The notes below the pieces were generated by a model. That model searched no databases. It was not told where the DNA came from and saw nothing but the letters and a program-made list of their open reading frames with translations. A program made the translations under genes and the position numbers. From the NCBI RefSeq assembly GCF_001999335.1, contig NZ_MLHS01000046.1, positions 1-45,368 of the forward strand: a stretch of 45,368 nt of DNA. The letters are read 5' to 3'. Positions 9,388-19,184 of this stretch are shown here, one piece after another. This stretch comes from Rodentibacter sp. Ppn85. GTDB taxonomy: Bacteria > Pseudomonadota > Gammaproteobacteria > Enterobacterales > Pasteurellaceae. Positions within the stretch are counted from its first letter, which is position 1; each line of letters opens with the position of its first letter.

Positions 9388-10326
9388 ATGGAACAAAATA
9401 TGAGCAGAAATCTTCAACTCAGGCAGAATATTATTAATCAAATCATTGAGGATATTGCAACAGAACTACTAAGTTCCCCTCTTCCGTCACAAACAGAACT
9501 GGCTAAACTATATAGTGTAAGTCGAACAACAATTCGAAATGTACTCCAATATCTAATTCAAATAGACATCATAAAATGGGAAGGCAATCAATTTAATGTA
9601 ACCCGTCTTCCAGATGATGAAGATAAAATCTTTCATATTGCACAAAAGAAGAATCACCCCTTACAACTAAAATATCTAGAGATTTACTTTCAAAATGCTA
9701 TTCAACAAAAACTGATTAAACCGGGAGATATTTTCAGCGAATTACAACTAGCTAAAGATGCCAATGTTGATATCTACACTGTTCGAGAGTATTTAATGCC
9801 TTTTGCTCGTTTTAATTTGTTAACTAACGTAAGCCGTGGGAAATGGAAACTTACCGAATTTTCGCCGCACTACGGTGATAAGTTATTCGAACTAAGAGAG
9901 ATTTTAGAATGCCACGCATTACGTTGTTTTATGAAACTCCCTACCGATGATCCTCGATAGAAAGATATGAAAATACTTTTACAAGATCATCAAAATTTGA
10001 AACTAGAAATTGTAGAAAATTATGCGGATTTTTCTCGTCTCGATCATCGTCTTCACACATTAATACTTTCCGCTGCAGATAACCCATTTATTGATGAATT
10101 TATTGAACTCATTACCGTAATATTCCATTTTCATTATCAGTGGAATAACAAAAATTTACGTACAAGAAATATTCTTGCAGTTGAAGAGCACCTCACATTA
10201 TTAATGAAAATTATTAATAAAGATGAAAATGGAGCACTACTTGAATTAAAAAGGCATTTAAGAACTGCTAAAGTAACATTAATACATAGCACCACTGGAA
10301 AATTACCTTATGGCTATAATTACTAG
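9388..10326 (+). pseudogene. lgoR: GntR-family regulator (LgoR-like), interrupted by an in-frame amber codon
   Basis: This gene resembles E. coli LgoR (YjjM), the regulator of L-galactonate use. The N-terminal winged helix reads PLPSQTELAKLYSVSRTTIR; a ligand-binding domain follows with ELREILECHALRCFMKLP and, after the break, FSRLDHRLHTLILSAADNPF. Codon 191 is TAG (9958-9960), after LPTDDPR. The same frame continues to a normal stop at 10324-10326 (TAG) with fully family-like sequence, including VIFHFHYQWN. In LgoR as I recall it the residue after DPR is Trp, so a single TGG to TAG change explains the stop. The truncated product would keep DNA binding but lose most of the ligand/dimer domain. 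An internal ATG at 9967 could make only a 119-residue fragment. Start could also be the ATG at 9400. Sequencing error or suppression cannot be excluded. Confidence 0.85.
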
Positions 10327-10364
10327 CCCATAACCAATCCATCTAAAAAAGATCCCGTGACATA

Positions 10365-10395
10365 TTGACACGGCAATCTAGACGTCTAGAATACC
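10365..10395 (+). promoter_or_regulatory. metNIQ promoter overlapped by MetJ operator
   Basis: TTGACA (10365-10370) and TAGAAT (10387-10392) are 16 bp apart. A perfect met box AGACGTCT (10380-10387) runs into the -10, flanked by weaker 8-mers GGCAATCT and AGAATACC in tandem. MetJ with S-adenosylmethionine represses at tandem met boxes, so the methionine importer is probably repressed when methionine is plentiful. Confidence 0.8.
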
Positions 10396-10433
10396 GAAAT
10401 AAATTTGAAAATAGCAAAAGAACAAGGGCTTAT

Positions 10434-11471
10434 ATGATTAAGCTAAGTAATATTACGAAAATTTTTGAGTTATCGGGCAAAAAACTGACCGCACTTGATA
10501 ATGTCTCTCTCAATGTTGAAAAAGGGCAGATCTGTGGGGTAATTGGCGCATCCGGAGCAGGAAAGAGCACGCTAATTCGCTGTGTAAATTTGTTGGAAAA
10601 ACCCAGTAGCGGTTCAGTAATAGTAGACGGGGTGGAACTTACCCAACTTTCTGAGCGGCAATTAGTTCGTGCACGCCGTCATATTGGGATGATTTTCCAA
10701 CACTTTAATTTACTCAATTCACGCACAGTATTTGAAAATGTTGCTCTACCACTAGAACTGGAAGGAACATCAAAAGCAAAAATTCAAGAAAAAATCACCG
10801 CACTTTTAGCACTTGTGGGTTTAAGCGAAAAGCGCGATGCTTACCCAAGCAATCTTTCCGGCGGTCAAAAACAACGTGTTGCCATCGCTCGTGCTTTGGC
10901 AAGTGATCCAAAAATATTATTATGTGATGAAGCTACTAGCGCCTTAGATCCGGCAACCACGCAATCCATTCTAAAATTACTTAAGGAAATCAACCGCACT
11001 TTAGGTATCACGATTTTACTCATCACTCATGAGATGGAAGTCGTGAAACAAATTTGTGATCAGGTGGCTGTCATTGATAAGGGGCAGCTAGTGGAACAAG
11101 GTTCGGTGAGTGAAATTTTTTCTAACCCGAAAACCGAATTGGCACAAAACTTTATTCGTTCAACCTTTCATATCAGTTTGCCTGATGAATATTTGGAAAA
11201 TCTCACTGACACCCCTAAACACAGTGAAGCCTATCCGATTATTAAATTTGAGTTTACCGGACGTTCCGTCGATGCACCGTTACTCTCACAGGCATCAAAA
11301 AAATTTGGCGTGGAGCTGAGTATTTTAACATCGCAAATTGATTACGCCGGCGGTGTAAAATTTGGCTATACCATTGCTGAAGTAGAGGGGGATGAAGATG
11401 CCATTACACAAACCAAAATTTATTTAATGGAAAACAACGTGCGCGTGGAGGTCCTCGGTTATGTTCAATGA
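10434..11471 (+). CDS. metN: Methionine ABC importer ATP-binding protein
   Basis: MetN is the ATPase of the MetNIQ D/L-methionine importer, on the cytoplasmic face. From the ATG at 10434 it has 345 residues. Walker A is GASGAGKST, the ABC signature [14 protein letters not shown], Walker [14 protein letters not shown], and the switch His lies in LLITHE. The C-terminal about 95 residues form the NIL/ACT-like regulatory domain that binds methionine and causes transinhibition. An upstream TTG at 10365 is actually the -35 element, so it is rejected as start. The last 11 bases overlap metI. Confidence 0.96.
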   Translation: MIKLSNITKIFELSGKKLTALDNVSLNVEKGQICGVIGASGAGKSTLIRCVNLLEKPSSGSVIVDGVELTQLSERQLVRARRHIGMIFQHFNLLNSRTVFENVALPLELEGTSKAKIQEKITALLALVGLSEKRDAYPSNLSGGQKQRVAIARALASDPKILLCDEATSALDPATTQSILKLLKEINRTLGITILLITHEMEVVKQICDQVAVIDKGQLVEQGSVSEIFSNPKTELAQNFIRSTFHISLPDEYLENLTDTPKHSEAYPIIKFEFTGRSVDAPLLSQASKKFGVELSILTSQIDYAGGVKFGYTIAEVEGDEDAITQTKIYLMENNVRVEVLGYVQ

Positions 11472-12150
11472 TTTCTGGACAACATTTACCCAACAACTCA
11501 CACCACAAATGTGGGGTGTTGTCGCAACAGCAACTTATGAAACCGTCTATATTAGTTTTGTTTCTACTTTATTGGCAGTTATCATAGGTTTACCCGTAGG
11601 CGTGTGGACCTTCTTAACCGGTAAAAACGAAATTTTACAAAATAAACGTACCCACTTTATTTTGAATATAATCATTAACATTGGACGTTCTATTCCATTT
11701 ATCATTTTACTTTTGATTTTACTGCCTGTAACACGCTTTATTGTCGGCACTGTACTTGGCACTACCGCAGCAATTATTCCATTAAGTATCAGTGCAATGC
11801 CTTTTGTCGCACGTTTAACTGCCAATGCTCTAATGGAAATTCCGAATGGGTTAACTGAAGCTGCACAAGCAATGGGCGCGACCAAATGGCAAATCGTCCG
11901 TAAATTTTACTTACCAGAAGCCTTACCTACCCTGATTAATGGTATCACACTTACTCTCGTTACCTTGGTGGGTTATTCAGCCATGGCGGGAACACAAGGT
12001 GGTGGCGGGCTTGGTAGTCTTGCTATCAACTATGGTGTATATCGCAATATGCCTTATATCACCTGGGTTGCCACTATTATCATTGTTCTTTTCGTCATGA
12101 TTAGCCAAAAGCTCGGTGATACCCTGGCGAAGAAAGTTGATCATCGCTAA
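11461..12150 (+). CDS. metI: Methionine ABC importer permease
   Basis: MetI forms the membrane channel of the MetNIQ importer as a dimer. The 229-residue protein has about five membrane helices and the binding-protein-dependent permease EAA loop [20 protein letters not shown] (about residues 122-141), which contacts MetN. The ATG at 11461 lies within the last codons of metN in another frame, so the two are translationally coupled. Confidence 0.96.
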   Translation: MFNDFWTTFTQQLTPQMWGVVATATYETVYISFVSTLLAVIIGLPVGVWTFLTGKNEILQNKRTHFILNIIINIGRSIPFIILLLILLPVTRFIVGTVLGTTAAIIPLSISAMPFVARLTANALMEIPNGLTEAAQAMGATKWQIVRKFYLPEALPTLINGITLTLVTLVGYSAMAGTQGGGGLGSLAINYGVYRNMPYITWVATIIIVLFVMISQKLGDTLAKKVDHR

Positions 12151-12186
12151 AATACAACTTACTGTTAACTAACAAGAGGAAACCTT

Positions 12187-13014
12187 ATGAAATTAAAAAA
12201 TTTATTCGCTATCACAGCCATCGCATCCGCCCTTATCCTAACAGGATGTAAGGATGATAAAAAAACCGAAACTGCGGTAACTACCGCACCGCTTAAAATC
12301 AAAGTTGGAGTGATGTCAGGTCCGGAACATCAGGTAGCAGAAATTGCAGCAAAAGTAGCAAAAGAAAAATACGGATTAGATATACAATTTGTAGAATTTA
12401 ATGACTATGCATTACCGAATACCGCAGTTTCTACTGGTGATTTAGATGTAAATGCAATGCAACATAAACCTTATCTAGATCAAGACGCAAAAGCCAAAAA
12501 CCTAAATAATCTGGTGATTGTAGGCAATACTTTTGTTTATCCGTTAGCGGGTTATTCTAAAAAGATTAAGAATTTAAATGATTTACAAGAAGGTGCGAAG
12601 GTAGTCGTACCAAACGATCCAAGTAACCGTGGACGTGCATTGATTTTGCTCGAAAAACAAGGCTTAATTAAACTTAAAGATGCCAATAATCTATTATCAA
12701 CAGTATTGGATATCGTTGAAAATCCCAAAAACCTGAATATCACCGAAGTAGATACTTCTATTGCAGCTCGCGCATTAGATGATGTTGATTTGGCTGTCGT
12801 AAATAATACTTACGCCGGTCAAGTTGGCTTGAATGCACAAGATAATGGTGTGTTTGTGGAAGATAAAGATTCTCCTTATGTAAACATTATTGTTTCACGC
12901 ACAGATAACAAAGACAGCAAAGCCGTACAAGATTTCGTGAAAGCTTATCAAACCGAAGAAGTCTATCAAGAAGCTAAAAAACACTTCAAAGATGGTGTTG
13001 TAAAAGGTTGGTAA
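12187..13014 (+). CDS. metQ: Methionine-binding lipoprotein
   Basis: MetQ is the substrate-binding lipoprotein of the MetNIQ importer. The 275-residue precursor has a lipobox LILTGC with lipidated Cys21; the following KDD may affect sorting. Family segments IKVGVMSGPEHQVAEIAAKV, FNDYALPNTAVSTGDLD, NAMQHKPYLD and VPNDPSNRGRALILLEKQG are intact. AAGAGGA precedes the start. It is the last gene of metNIQ and is followed by a terminator. Confidence 0.96.
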   Translation: MKLKNLFAITAIASALILTGCKDDKKTETAVTTAPLKIKVGVMSGPEHQVAEIAAKVAKEKYGLDIQFVEFNDYALPNTAVSTGDLDVNAMQHKPYLDQDAKAKNLNNLVIVGNTFVYPLAGYSKKIKNLNDLQEGAKVVVPNDPSNRGRALILLEKQGLIKLKDANNLLSTVLDIVENPKNLNITEVDTSIAARALDDVDLAVVNNTYAGQVGLNAQDNGVFVEDKDSPYVNIIVSRTDNKDSKAVQDFVKAYQTEEVYQEAKKHFKDGVVKGW

Positions 13015-13038
13015 TTTTTAGCGCACGTTAAAGGAAGC

Positions 13039-13063
13039 CGCAGATAAAACCTGCGTTTTTTTT
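13039..13063 (+). terminator. Intrinsic terminator after metQ
   Basis: CGCAG (13039-13043) pairs with CTGCG (13051-13055) across a 7-nt loop and is followed by eight T. The stem is short but the T tract is strong, 25 bp after the metQ stop. Confidence 0.65.
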
Positions 13064-13198
13064 ATTGAATAAAAATGGGATTAGCCACTAAAAGACTGCC
13101 CCATTTTTCTTGGGTTAGAGGTTAGAATTAATCACTTTATTAAAAAATAGATTAAAGAAAATATACGCCATCAAATCCCTTAAACTTTTATACAAAAA

Positions 13199-13227
13199 AA
13201 CCGCACTTTGTTATGCAAAGTGCGGTT
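13199..13227. terminator. Inverted USS pair, bidirectional terminator between metQ and rplA
   Basis: AACCGCACTTTG and CAAAGTGCGGTT form a perfect 12-bp stem with a 5-nt loop. Each arm contains a complete uptake signal core. A/T-rich flanks on both sides suit termination of both the converging metNIQ and rplKA transcripts. Confidence 0.85.
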
Positions 13228-13253
13228 AAATTTATCTAAGTTTTTTAATTCAA

Positions 13254-13943
13254 TTATAGTGATGCTTGATCTACTGCAACACCGGCACCCATAGTGGTAG
13301 AAATGCTTACTTTCTTAATGAAAATACCTTTTGCAGTGGTTGGTTTTGCTTTTGTCAAAGCTGCCAATAATGCTTGGAGGTTTTCTTTTAATTGTTCTTC
13401 AGAGAAGTTTGCTTTACCAATTGTGGTGTGGATAATACCGTTTTTATCGTTACGATAACGGATCTGACCGGATTTCGCATTTTTTACGGCTTCAGCAACG
13501 TTTGGTGTTACAGTACCCACTTTAGGGTTTGGCATTAAACCACGTGGACCTAATACTTGACCTAATTGACCTACAACACGCATTGCATCAGGAGAAGCAA
13601 TAACTACATCAAAGTTCATTTCGCCTTTCTTGATTTGCTCTGCTAAATCTTCCATCCCCACTAAATCAGCACCCGCAGCTTTTGCAGCATCAGCGTTTGC
13701 ACCTTGAGTGAATACAGCTACGCGAACTTCACGACCGGTACCGTGTGGTAATACGGTTGCACCACGTACGTTTTGATCGGATTTACGAGGATCGATACCT
13801 AAGTTTACCGCAACATCAACGCTTTCAACAAACTTAGCTGTCGCAAATTGTTTTAGTAGTGCGATTGCTTCGTTAATTTCGTATGCTTTAGTAGAATCTA
13901 CGCCAGCTTTGATTGCTTTCATTTTTTTAGTCAATTTAGCCAT
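13254..13943 (-). CDS. rplA: 50S ribosomal protein L1
   Basis: L1 binds 23S rRNA at the tRNA exit side and represses its own operon by binding the mRNA leader. The 229-residue protein has the normal length. The conserved segment [15 protein letters not shown] and the N-terminal [14 protein letters not shown] are present. It lies 4 bp after rplK, in the usual rplKA pair, and is followed by the paired-USS terminator. Confidence 0.98.
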   Translation of the reverse strand: MAKLTKKMKAIKAGVDSTKAYEINEAIALLKQFATAKFVESVDVAVNLGIDPRKSDQNVRGATVLPHGTGREVRVAVFTQGANADAAKAAGADLVGMEDLAEQIKKGEMNFDVVIASPDAMRVVGQLGQVLGPRGLMPNPKVGTVTPNVAEAVKNAKSGQIRYRNDKNGIIHTTIGKANFSEEQLKENLQALLAALTKAKPTTAKGIFIKKVSISTTMGAGVAVDQASL

Positions 13944-13947
13944 CGTA

Positions 13948-14376
13948 TTATTCCTCCACCACTAAGCCCATAGAACGAGCAGTACCAGCGATTGATTTCA
14001 TTTTGGTTTCAATAGTCGCACCGGTCATATCTGCCGCTTTAGTTTCAGCAATTTGACGGATTTGATCTAAAGTTACTTTACCCACTTTATCTTTGTTCGG
14101 TTTACCAGAACCTGATTTGACACCTGCTGCTTTTTTCAATAACACGGCAGCCGGCGGAGTTTTAGTAACAAATGTAAATGAACGGTCTGCATATACAGTG
14201 ATCACAACCGGAATTGGTAAACCTTTTTCTAAGCTCTCGGTACGAGCATTGAACGCTTTACAAAATTCCATAATGTTCACACCTTGTTGACCTAATGCAG
14301 GACCAACCGGTGGTGATGGGTTTGCCATACCAGCTGCAACTTGCAACTTAACATAGGCTTGGACTTTTTTTGCCAT
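13948..14376 (-). CDS. rplK: 50S ribosomal protein L11
   Basis: L11 forms the GTPase-associated centre base of the large subunit with 23S rRNA. The 142-residue protein has the N-terminal Pro-rich [20 protein letters not shown] and the C-terminal rRNA-binding domain ending in [16 protein letters not shown] strong promoter and structured leader lie upstream; rplA follows in the same transcript. Confidence 0.98.
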   Translation of the reverse strand: MAKKVQAYVKLQVAAGMANPSPPVGPALGQQGVNIMEFCKAFNARTESLEKGLPIPVVITVYADRSFTFVTKTPPAAVLLKKAAGVKSGSGKPNKDKVGKVTLDQIRQIAETKAADMTGATIETKMKSIAGTARSMGLVVEE

Positions 14377-14394
14377 TTTTGTTTTCCTCTAATT

Positions 14395-14421
14395 GGGTAA
14401 TAACGCTATAAATAGCTCCCC
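14395..14421 (-). promoter_or_regulatory. Candidate L1 autoregulatory site in rplK leader
   Basis: The rplK leader mRNA just upstream of the start carries GGGGAGCTATTTATAGC followed by GTTATTACCC, which can fold as GGG...CCC enclosing GCTAT-TT-ATAGC. L1 is known to repress the L11 operon by binding a GGGAG-type structure here in E. coli. The assignment rests on position and partial likeness only. Confidence 0.35.
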
Positions 14422-14467
14422 GATGGTTTCGATACATATTCTAAAAGAAAATATGCCACACAAAAAT

Positions 14468-14488
14468 ATGAGCCAATAAATGGCTCAT
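14468..14488 (-). promoter_or_regulatory. Leader hairpin upstream of rplK
   Basis: ATGAGCCA and TGGCTCAT form a perfect 8-bp stem with a 5-nt loop, about 12 bp downstream of the rplKA -10 element, so it lies at the very 5' end of the transcript. It may stabilise the mRNA or affect early elongation. No T run directly follows that would make it a clear terminator. Confidence 0.5.
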
Positions 14489-14500
14489 AATAGGCTGCGG

Positions 14501-14529
14501 ATTATATAAAAGGTGAGGTTGTTTTTCAA
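14501..14529 (-). promoter_or_regulatory. rplKA promoter
   Basis: On the minus strand TTGAAA (14524-14529) and a perfect TATAAT (14501-14506) are separated by exactly 17 bp. The position about 125 bp before rplK leaves room for a regulatory leader. Confidence 0.8.
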
Positions 14530-14553
14530 GTATCTTACATAGAAAAAGATGCT

Positions 14554-14592
14554 AAAAAAATAACCGCACTTTATATTCTAAATGCGGTTATT
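14554..14592 (-). terminator. Terminator after nusG
   Basis: AATAACCGCA (14559-14568) pairs perfectly with TGCGGTTATT (14583-14592), followed on the minus strand by seven T (14554-14560). One arm holds a full USS core and the other a near copy. It separates secE-nusG from rplKA. Confidence 0.8.
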
Positions 14593-14612
14593 ATTTAGAT
14601 AATTTTCTATCA

Positions 14613-15170
14613 TTAATAAGCTTTTTCCACTTGACTGAATTCAAGCTCAACCGGCGTAGCACGACCAAAAATGGAAACGGATACTTTCAAGCGACCTTTT
14701 TCGTAATCAACCTCTTCCACTATACCGTTAAAGTCGGCAAACGGCCCTTCCGTTACACGGACTTCTTCACCAGGATGATATTCATTACGGTGACGCGGTT
14801 TCTCAGAACTTTGCTCCAAACGATTTAAAATGGTATCCGCTTCACGTTTAGAAATCGGAGCCGGCTTATCCGGAGTCCCGCCGATAAAGCCCATTACCCG
14901 CGGTACACTCTTCACTAGGTGCCAAGTGTCATCATTCATTTCCATTTCTACAAGCACATAGCCGGGAAAAAACTTACGTTCACTTTTACGACGTTTACCC
15001 GCCACATTTTCGACTACTTCTTCCGTAGGCACCAAGACCTCACCAAACTGATCTTCCATTTGATGCTGTTTAATATATTCACGTAAAGTTAATGCCACAC
15101 GGCTTTCAAAACCGGAAAACGCTTGTAAAACATACCAACGTTTTTTTGATACTGTTATTTCTTCGGTCAT
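14613..15170 (-). CDS. nusG: Transcription termination/antitermination protein NusG
   Basis: NusG binds RNA polymerase, increases processivity, and links to Rho, ribosomal S10 and the rrn antitermination complex. The 185-residue protein has the NGN domain ([26 protein letters not shown]) and the C-terminal KOW domain ([19 protein letters not shown]). It follows secE by 1 bp, the universal secE-nusG pair. Confidence 0.97.
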   Translation of the reverse strand: MTEEITVSKKRWYVLQAFSGFESRVALTLREYIKQHQMEDQFGEVLVPTEEVVENVAGKRRKSERKFFPGYVLVEMEMNDDTWHLVKSVPRVMGFIGGTPDKPAPISKREADTILNRLEQSSEKPRHRNEYHPGEEVRVTEGPFADFNGIVEEVDYEKGRLKVSVSIFGRATPVELEFSQVEKAY

Positions 15171-15171
15171 T

Positions 15172-15585
15172 TTAGAATCTCAAATCGGTTAAAAAGTTAA
15201 TGATTGATACGATAATAGAATCTATCGCCCAGAAAAATAATGAAGCTATAATCGTCACCCCTATTACAATCAAGGTAGTTTGACGGGCTTCCGAACGAGT
15301 CGGCCATACGACTTTACGTGCTTCATTTTTTGATTCTTTAAAGAAATTACGAGCCTTTGTTCCTTGATTAGTAATTGCAGCAAAAGCAAAAGCCAATACA
15401 AGGATAACCGCAACGCCAATCACCCGAACTGGTGTCGAATAATCTTTTTGGAAATAAGCATTGCCAATGGCAGCGACAGAGAAGAAAACTACAACCAATA
15501 TCCAAAGTAATGTATTTAAGCCTTTTGATTTACCTTCTATCGGCTCTTCTGTTTTTTTCTTTTTATCAACAATTTCAGTTGCCAT
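15172..15585 (-). CDS. secE: Preprotein translocase subunit SecE
   Basis: SecE clamps SecY in the Sec translocon of the inner membrane. The 137-residue protein has the enterobacterial-type three-helix form: two N-terminal membrane segments (about 25-70) and the conserved amphipathic plus membrane part with [20 protein letters not shown] then a last helix. Between this gene and clpX (15586-15727) lie a lone USS and a TACAAT -10-like element (15644-15639) likely serving secE-nusG. Confidence 0.95.
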   Translation of the reverse strand: MATEIVDKKKKTEEPIEGKSKGLNTLLWILVVVFFSVAAIGNAYFQKDYSTPVRVIGVAVILVLAFAFAAITNQGTKARNFFKESKNEARKVVWPTRSEARQTTLIVIGVTIIASLFFWAIDSIIVSIINFLTDLRF

Positions 15586-15727
15586 AATTGAATCCGTTTA
15601 AAAAGGGAGAAATAAGAATAAATTTAAGAACGTGCGATTGTAGCACTTTCTTTGCCCGTTTCCTATTGAAAAATGAGTCACCTAGAAAACAATCAAAAAA
15701 TCAACCGCACTTTTATGTAAGCTAATG

Positions 15728-16969
15728 CTAAGAACGATAAATCAGCTTAGGTGCTGAATTATCAATAATCGTTGACTCATCCACGATCACTTTTTCCAGA
15801 TTTTCTATGGATGGTAAATCATACATAGTATCAAGCAGTACCGCCTCAACAATTGAACGCAAACCACGAGCGCCGGTTTTACGCTCAAGGGCTTTCTTCG
15901 CCATGGCTTTTAAACCCTCCGGCGTAAATTCCAGCATTACGTTTTCTAACTCGAATAATGCTTGGTATTGTTTTGTTAAAGCATTTTTAGGTTGGGTAAG
16001 AATTTGCACCAGTGCCTCTTCATCCAATTCACTTAACGGAGCAATCATCGGTAAACGACCAATAAACTCCGGAATTAAGCCAAATTTCATAAGATCATCC
16101 GGCTCTACCTGACGGAATAATTCGGATAAAGATTGATCTTCACCTTCTTTTTCCACTTGTGCATCAAAACCGATGCTGGTATTCGTTTGAGTACGTTTAC
16201 CGATAATTTTATCCAAGCCGGCAAATGCACCACCGCAAATAAACAATATTTTTGACGTATCTACTTTCAGCATTTCTTGTTGAGGATGTTTACGCCCCCC
16301 TTGTGGCGGTACTGAAGCGATTGTGCCCTCAATTAATTTCAATAATGCCTGTTGCACGCCTTCGCCCGAAACATCACGAGTGATAGATGCCCCCTCTGAC
16401 TTGCGACTAATTTTATCAATTTCATCAATGTAGATAATGCCTTGCTCTGCTTTTTCCGTATCGTAATCACAATTTTGCAGAAGTTTTTGCAATACATTTT
16501 CAACATCCTCGCCTACATAGCCCGCCTCCGTCAGTGTCGTTGCATCCGCTATCGCAAAAGGTACATTCAGACGGCGAGCCAGAGTTTGCGCAAGCAATGT
16601 TTTACCGCTTCCGGTCGGACCAATCAGCAAAATATTACTTTTACCTAATTCGACTTCATTACTTTCATGATTGGTACGTAAGCGTTTATAGTGATTATAT
16701 ACCGCCACCGAAAGCACTTTTTTCGCATAGTCTTGACCAATGACATAATCATCTAAATTCGCACGGATTTCGTGTGGTGTCGGCAATTTAGCTTCATTTT
16801 CAACCGCACTTTCAGCCGTTTGTTCATCATTATTATCTTCCAACATTGAATGACAAAGTTCGATACATTCATTGCAAATATAGCCCTCTGTTCCGGCAAT
16901 CAATTTATCGACTTCACTTTTCTCCTTACCACAAAAGGAACAATGCAGCTCTTTATTCTCAGTTGTCAT
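15728..16969 (-). CDS. clpX: ATP-dependent Clp protease ATP-binding subunit ClpX
   Basis: ClpX is the AAA+ unfoldase that feeds tagged substrates to ClpP. The 413-residue protein has the N-terminal C4 zinc domain ([11 protein letters not shown] and [10 protein letters not shown]), Walker [12 protein letters not shown], Walker [11 protein letters not shown], the GYVGEDVE pore loop, and SIGFDAQVE with the IGF loop that docks on ClpP. It starts 9 bp after clpP. Confidence 0.98.
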   Translation of the reverse strand: MTTENKELHCSFCGKEKSEVDKLIAGTEGYICNECIELCHSMLEDNNDEQTAESAVENEAKLPTPHEIRANLDDYVIGQDYAKKVLSVAVYNHYKRLRTNHESNEVELGKSNILLIGPTGSGKTLLAQTLARRLNVPFAIADATTLTEAGYVGEDVENVLQKLLQNCDYDTEKAEQGIIYIDEIDKISRKSEGASITRDVSGEGVQQALLKLIEGTIASVPPQGGRKHPQQEMLKVDTSKILFICGGAFAGLDKIIGKRTQTNTSIGFDAQVEKEGEDQSLSELFRQVEPDDLMKFGLIPEFIGRLPMIAPLSELDEEALVQILTQPKNALTKQYQALFELENVMLEFTPEGLKAMAKKALERKTGARGLRSIVEAVLLDTMYDLPSIENLEKVIVDESTIIDNSAPKLIYRS

Positions 16970-16978
16970 CTTAAATCC

Positions 16979-17560
16979 TTAACGCTTAATCAATACGTTA
17001 TCCACTAACCCATAATTTTTTGCTTCTTCTGCGGACATAAAGTTATCGCGATCGGTATCTTGCTCAATACGTTCAATACTTTGCCCGGTGTGAAAGGCTA
17101 AGCGTTCATTTAAGGTGTGCTTAATTTTCAAAATTTCTTGCGCATGAATCTGAATATCCGACGCTTGACCACGGAATCCGCCCAACGGTTGGTGAATCAT
17201 AACACGCGCGTTCGGCAATGCTGCACGTTTACCCGCCGTACCGCCTGCCAATAAGAATGCTCCCATAGAACATGCCTGTCCAATACAGAGCGTTCGTATA
17301 TCCGGTTTGATAAATTGCATCGTATCGTAAATTGCCATGCCGGCAGTTACCGAACCGCCTGGTGAATTAATATAAATATTAATGTCTTTCGTCGGATCCT
17401 CCGACTCTAAAAAAAGTAACTGTGCAACTATCAAGTTTGCCATACGATCTTCAACTTCGCCGCTTAGGAAAATCACACGTTCTTTTAATAGACGGGAATA
17501 AATATCGTAAGAACGTTCACCTCGTGAGGTTTGTTCTACGACCATAGGAATTACGCTCAT
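16979..17560 (-). CDS. clpP: ATP-dependent Clp protease proteolytic subunit ClpP
   Basis: ClpP is the barrel-shaped serine protease partner of ClpX. From the ATG at 17560 it has 193 residues, with AGGGG-like ribosome-binding sequence upstream; a start at 17596 would add 12 atypical residues. Catalytic residues are Ser98 (GQACSMGAF), His123 (MIHQPLGG) and Asp172 (DTDRDNF). Gene order tig-clpP-clpX is conserved in Gammaproteobacteria. Confidence 0.97.
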   Translation of the reverse strand: MSVIPMVVEQTSRGERSYDIYSRLLKERVIFLSGEVEDRMANLIVAQLLFLESEDPTKDINIYINSPGGSVTAGMAIYDTMQFIKPDIRTLCIGQACSMGAFLLAGGTAGKRAALPNARVMIHQPLGGFRGQASDIQIHAQEILKIKHTLNERLAFHTGQSIERIEQDTDRDNFMSAEEAKNYGLVDNVLIKR

Positions 17561-17621
17561 TTTTGCCCCTAAATCATATAAAAAATCGGGCAACATTTTA
17601 CTCGATTTTCAGTTAAAACAA

Positions 17622-17663
17622 AAATGCGGTCGAAATTCACTATAAATAACGACCGCACTTTTT
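17622..17663 (-). terminator. USS-type terminator between tig and clpP
   Basis: AAATGCGGTCG (17622-17632) and CGACCGCACTT (17650-17660) make an 11-bp stem with one G:T-type mismatch and a 17-nt loop. One arm is a full USS and the other is one base off. On the minus strand it ends in a short T run. It likely separates tig from clpPX. Confidence 0.65.
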
Positions 17664-17675
17664 AATCAAAAATAA

Positions 17676-18974
17676 TTATGCTTGTGGATTCATTACTTCA
17701 TCAAATGAAGAAACTTTTTCCGTCACTTGTGCTTTGGCAAGAATCGCATCAACCGCTTGTTCTTCTAACACAACATTGCGAATATTATTCATTAATTCTT
17801 CATTTTTGCTGTAATATTCAACCACTTCCGCCGGTTGCTCGTATGCTGAAGCAATATCTTCGATCATCGCTTTCGCGCGATCTTCATCCGCTTTTAATTC
17901 GTTTGATTTGATTACTTCTGAGAATAATAAACCGACTTGAACACGGCGTTTTGCATCCGCTTCAAACAATTCGCGAGGTAATTGTGCCGTTTGTTGGGCA
18001 TTACCGCCAAAACGTTGTGCCGCTTGATTACGCAATACATTAATTTCTTCTTCAACCGCAGATGTCGGAACATCAATCGGGTTTTGCTCGATTAGACCGT
18101 TAATAACCTGTTGTTTAACACGAGAAACTAATGCATTTTTCAATTCACGAGCCATATTTTTACGGATTTCCGCACGTAAGTCTTCAACCGTTTTGGTATT
18201 TGGACCGAATTTAGCCACAAATTCATCGGTTAATTCAGGTAATACCATGTTTTCAACTTTTTTCAAAGTAATTGCAAATTTCGCGGCTTTACCTTTCAAA
18301 TTCTCTGCGTGATATTCCTCAGGGAAAGTGACATCAATATCAAATTGCTCACCGGCTTTATGACCTACGATACCGTCCTCAAAACCCGGAATCATACGTC
18401 CTTGCCCCATAAACAAAACGAAGTCGGAGGCTTTTCCGCCCTCAAACTCTTCACCATCGATAGCTCCTACGAAGTCAATCGTGACACGATCATCAGCTTT
18501 TGCTACATCTTGGCTCTCAGACCAAGTCGCTTGTTGTTTACGCAATACATCAATCATTTTATCAATGTCTGCATCCGTAATTTCAACTGTTGGTTTTTCA
18601 ACTTTGATATTTTCTAAACCCTGTAACTTCACTTCCGGATATACTTCAAAAGTGGCGTTAAATACTAAATCTTTGCCTTGTTCAAAAGTTTCGATTGCAA
18701 ATGTCGGACGACCTGCAATATTGATTTTTTCTGCGATGACCGCGTCAAAAAAATGACGAGGTAATAAATCGTTTAATACATCTTGACGAATCGATGCGCC
18801 AAAACGTTGTTCAATAATGTGTGCAGGAACTTTACCTTTACGGAACCCGTCTACACGCACATTTTTTGTCGCACGTTTAAATTCTTCACGGGTTGCTTTT
18901 TCAACAGTTTCCGCAGGAACGGTGATAGCCACGCGGCGCTCTAAACCTTGGGTTGTTTCAATATTTAATGACAT
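17676..18974 (-). CDS. tig: Trigger factor
   Basis: Trigger factor is the ribosome-bound chaperone that receives nascent chains at the exit tunnel, with prolyl isomerase activity. From the ATG at 18974 (GAGG upstream) it has 432 residues; starting at 18986 would add four residues through the ribosome-binding site. The ribosome signature [17 protein letters not shown] lies near residues 43-59, the FKBP-type domain is at about 150-240 ([20 protein letters not shown]), and the C-terminal arms follow. Confidence 0.97.
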   Translation of the reverse strand: MSLNIETTQGLERRVAITVPAETVEKATREEFKRATKNVRVDGFRKGKVPAHIIEQRFGASIRQDVLNDLLPRHFFDAVIAEKINIAGRPTFAIETFEQGKDLVFNATFEVYPEVKLQGLENIKVEKPTVEITDADIDKMIDVLRKQQATWSESQDVAKADDRVTIDFVGAIDGEEFEGGKASDFVLFMGQGRMIPGFEDGIVGHKAGEQFDIDVTFPEEYHAENLKGKAAKFAITLKKVENMVLPELTDEFVAKFGPNTKTVEDLRAEIRKNMARELKNALVSRVKQQVINGLIEQNPIDVPTSAVEEEINVLRNQAAQRFGGNAQQTAQLPRELFEADAKRRVQVGLLFSEVIKSNELKADEDRAKAMIEDIASAYEQPAEVVEYYSKNEELMNNIRNVVLEEQAVDAILAKAQVTEKVSSFDEVMNPQA

Positions 18975-19053
18975 TTGTAACCTCAATTAATGTTGCACTC
19001 GGTAAAACTCACACCGAACACGTTGTTAAAAATAATAATGAAAAAACTGCGGA

Positions 19054-19082
19054 ATTATAACGAAATAAAATCAGCCAGTCGA
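19054..19082 (-). promoter_or_regulatory. Candidate tig promoter
   Basis: A perfect TATAAT (19054-19059, minus strand) has a 4/6 -35 match TCGACT (19077-19082) at 17 bp. It sits about 80 bp before the tig start. Confidence 0.5.
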
Positions 19083-19148
19083 TAGAAAGTCGATAAATCA
19101 AACAAAAAGTTACCCAATTTGATGAATTAATCAGCAAAATCTAAATAA

Positions 19149-19178
19149 AAAAGTGCGGTTTAAAATGACCGCACTTTT
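19149..19178 (-). terminator. Inverted USS pair, terminator after kbp
   Basis: AAAAGTGCGGT (19149-19159) and ACCGCACTTTT (19168-19178) form a perfect 11-bp stem with an 8-nt loop and T-rich end, directly after the kbp stop. Confidence 0.85.
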
Positions 19179-19184
19179 AAGTTC

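Noticed and set aside
9358-9960. Selenocysteine or programmed readthrough at the lgoR stop
   Set aside because: The codon is TAG, not TGA, and nothing after it looks like a readthrough signal; a point mutation is simpler.
10365-10433. TTG start for metN at 10365 giving 23 extra residues
   Set aside because: The TTG is the -35 element of the MetJ-controlled promoter; [11 protein letters not shown] at 10434 is the normal MetN start.
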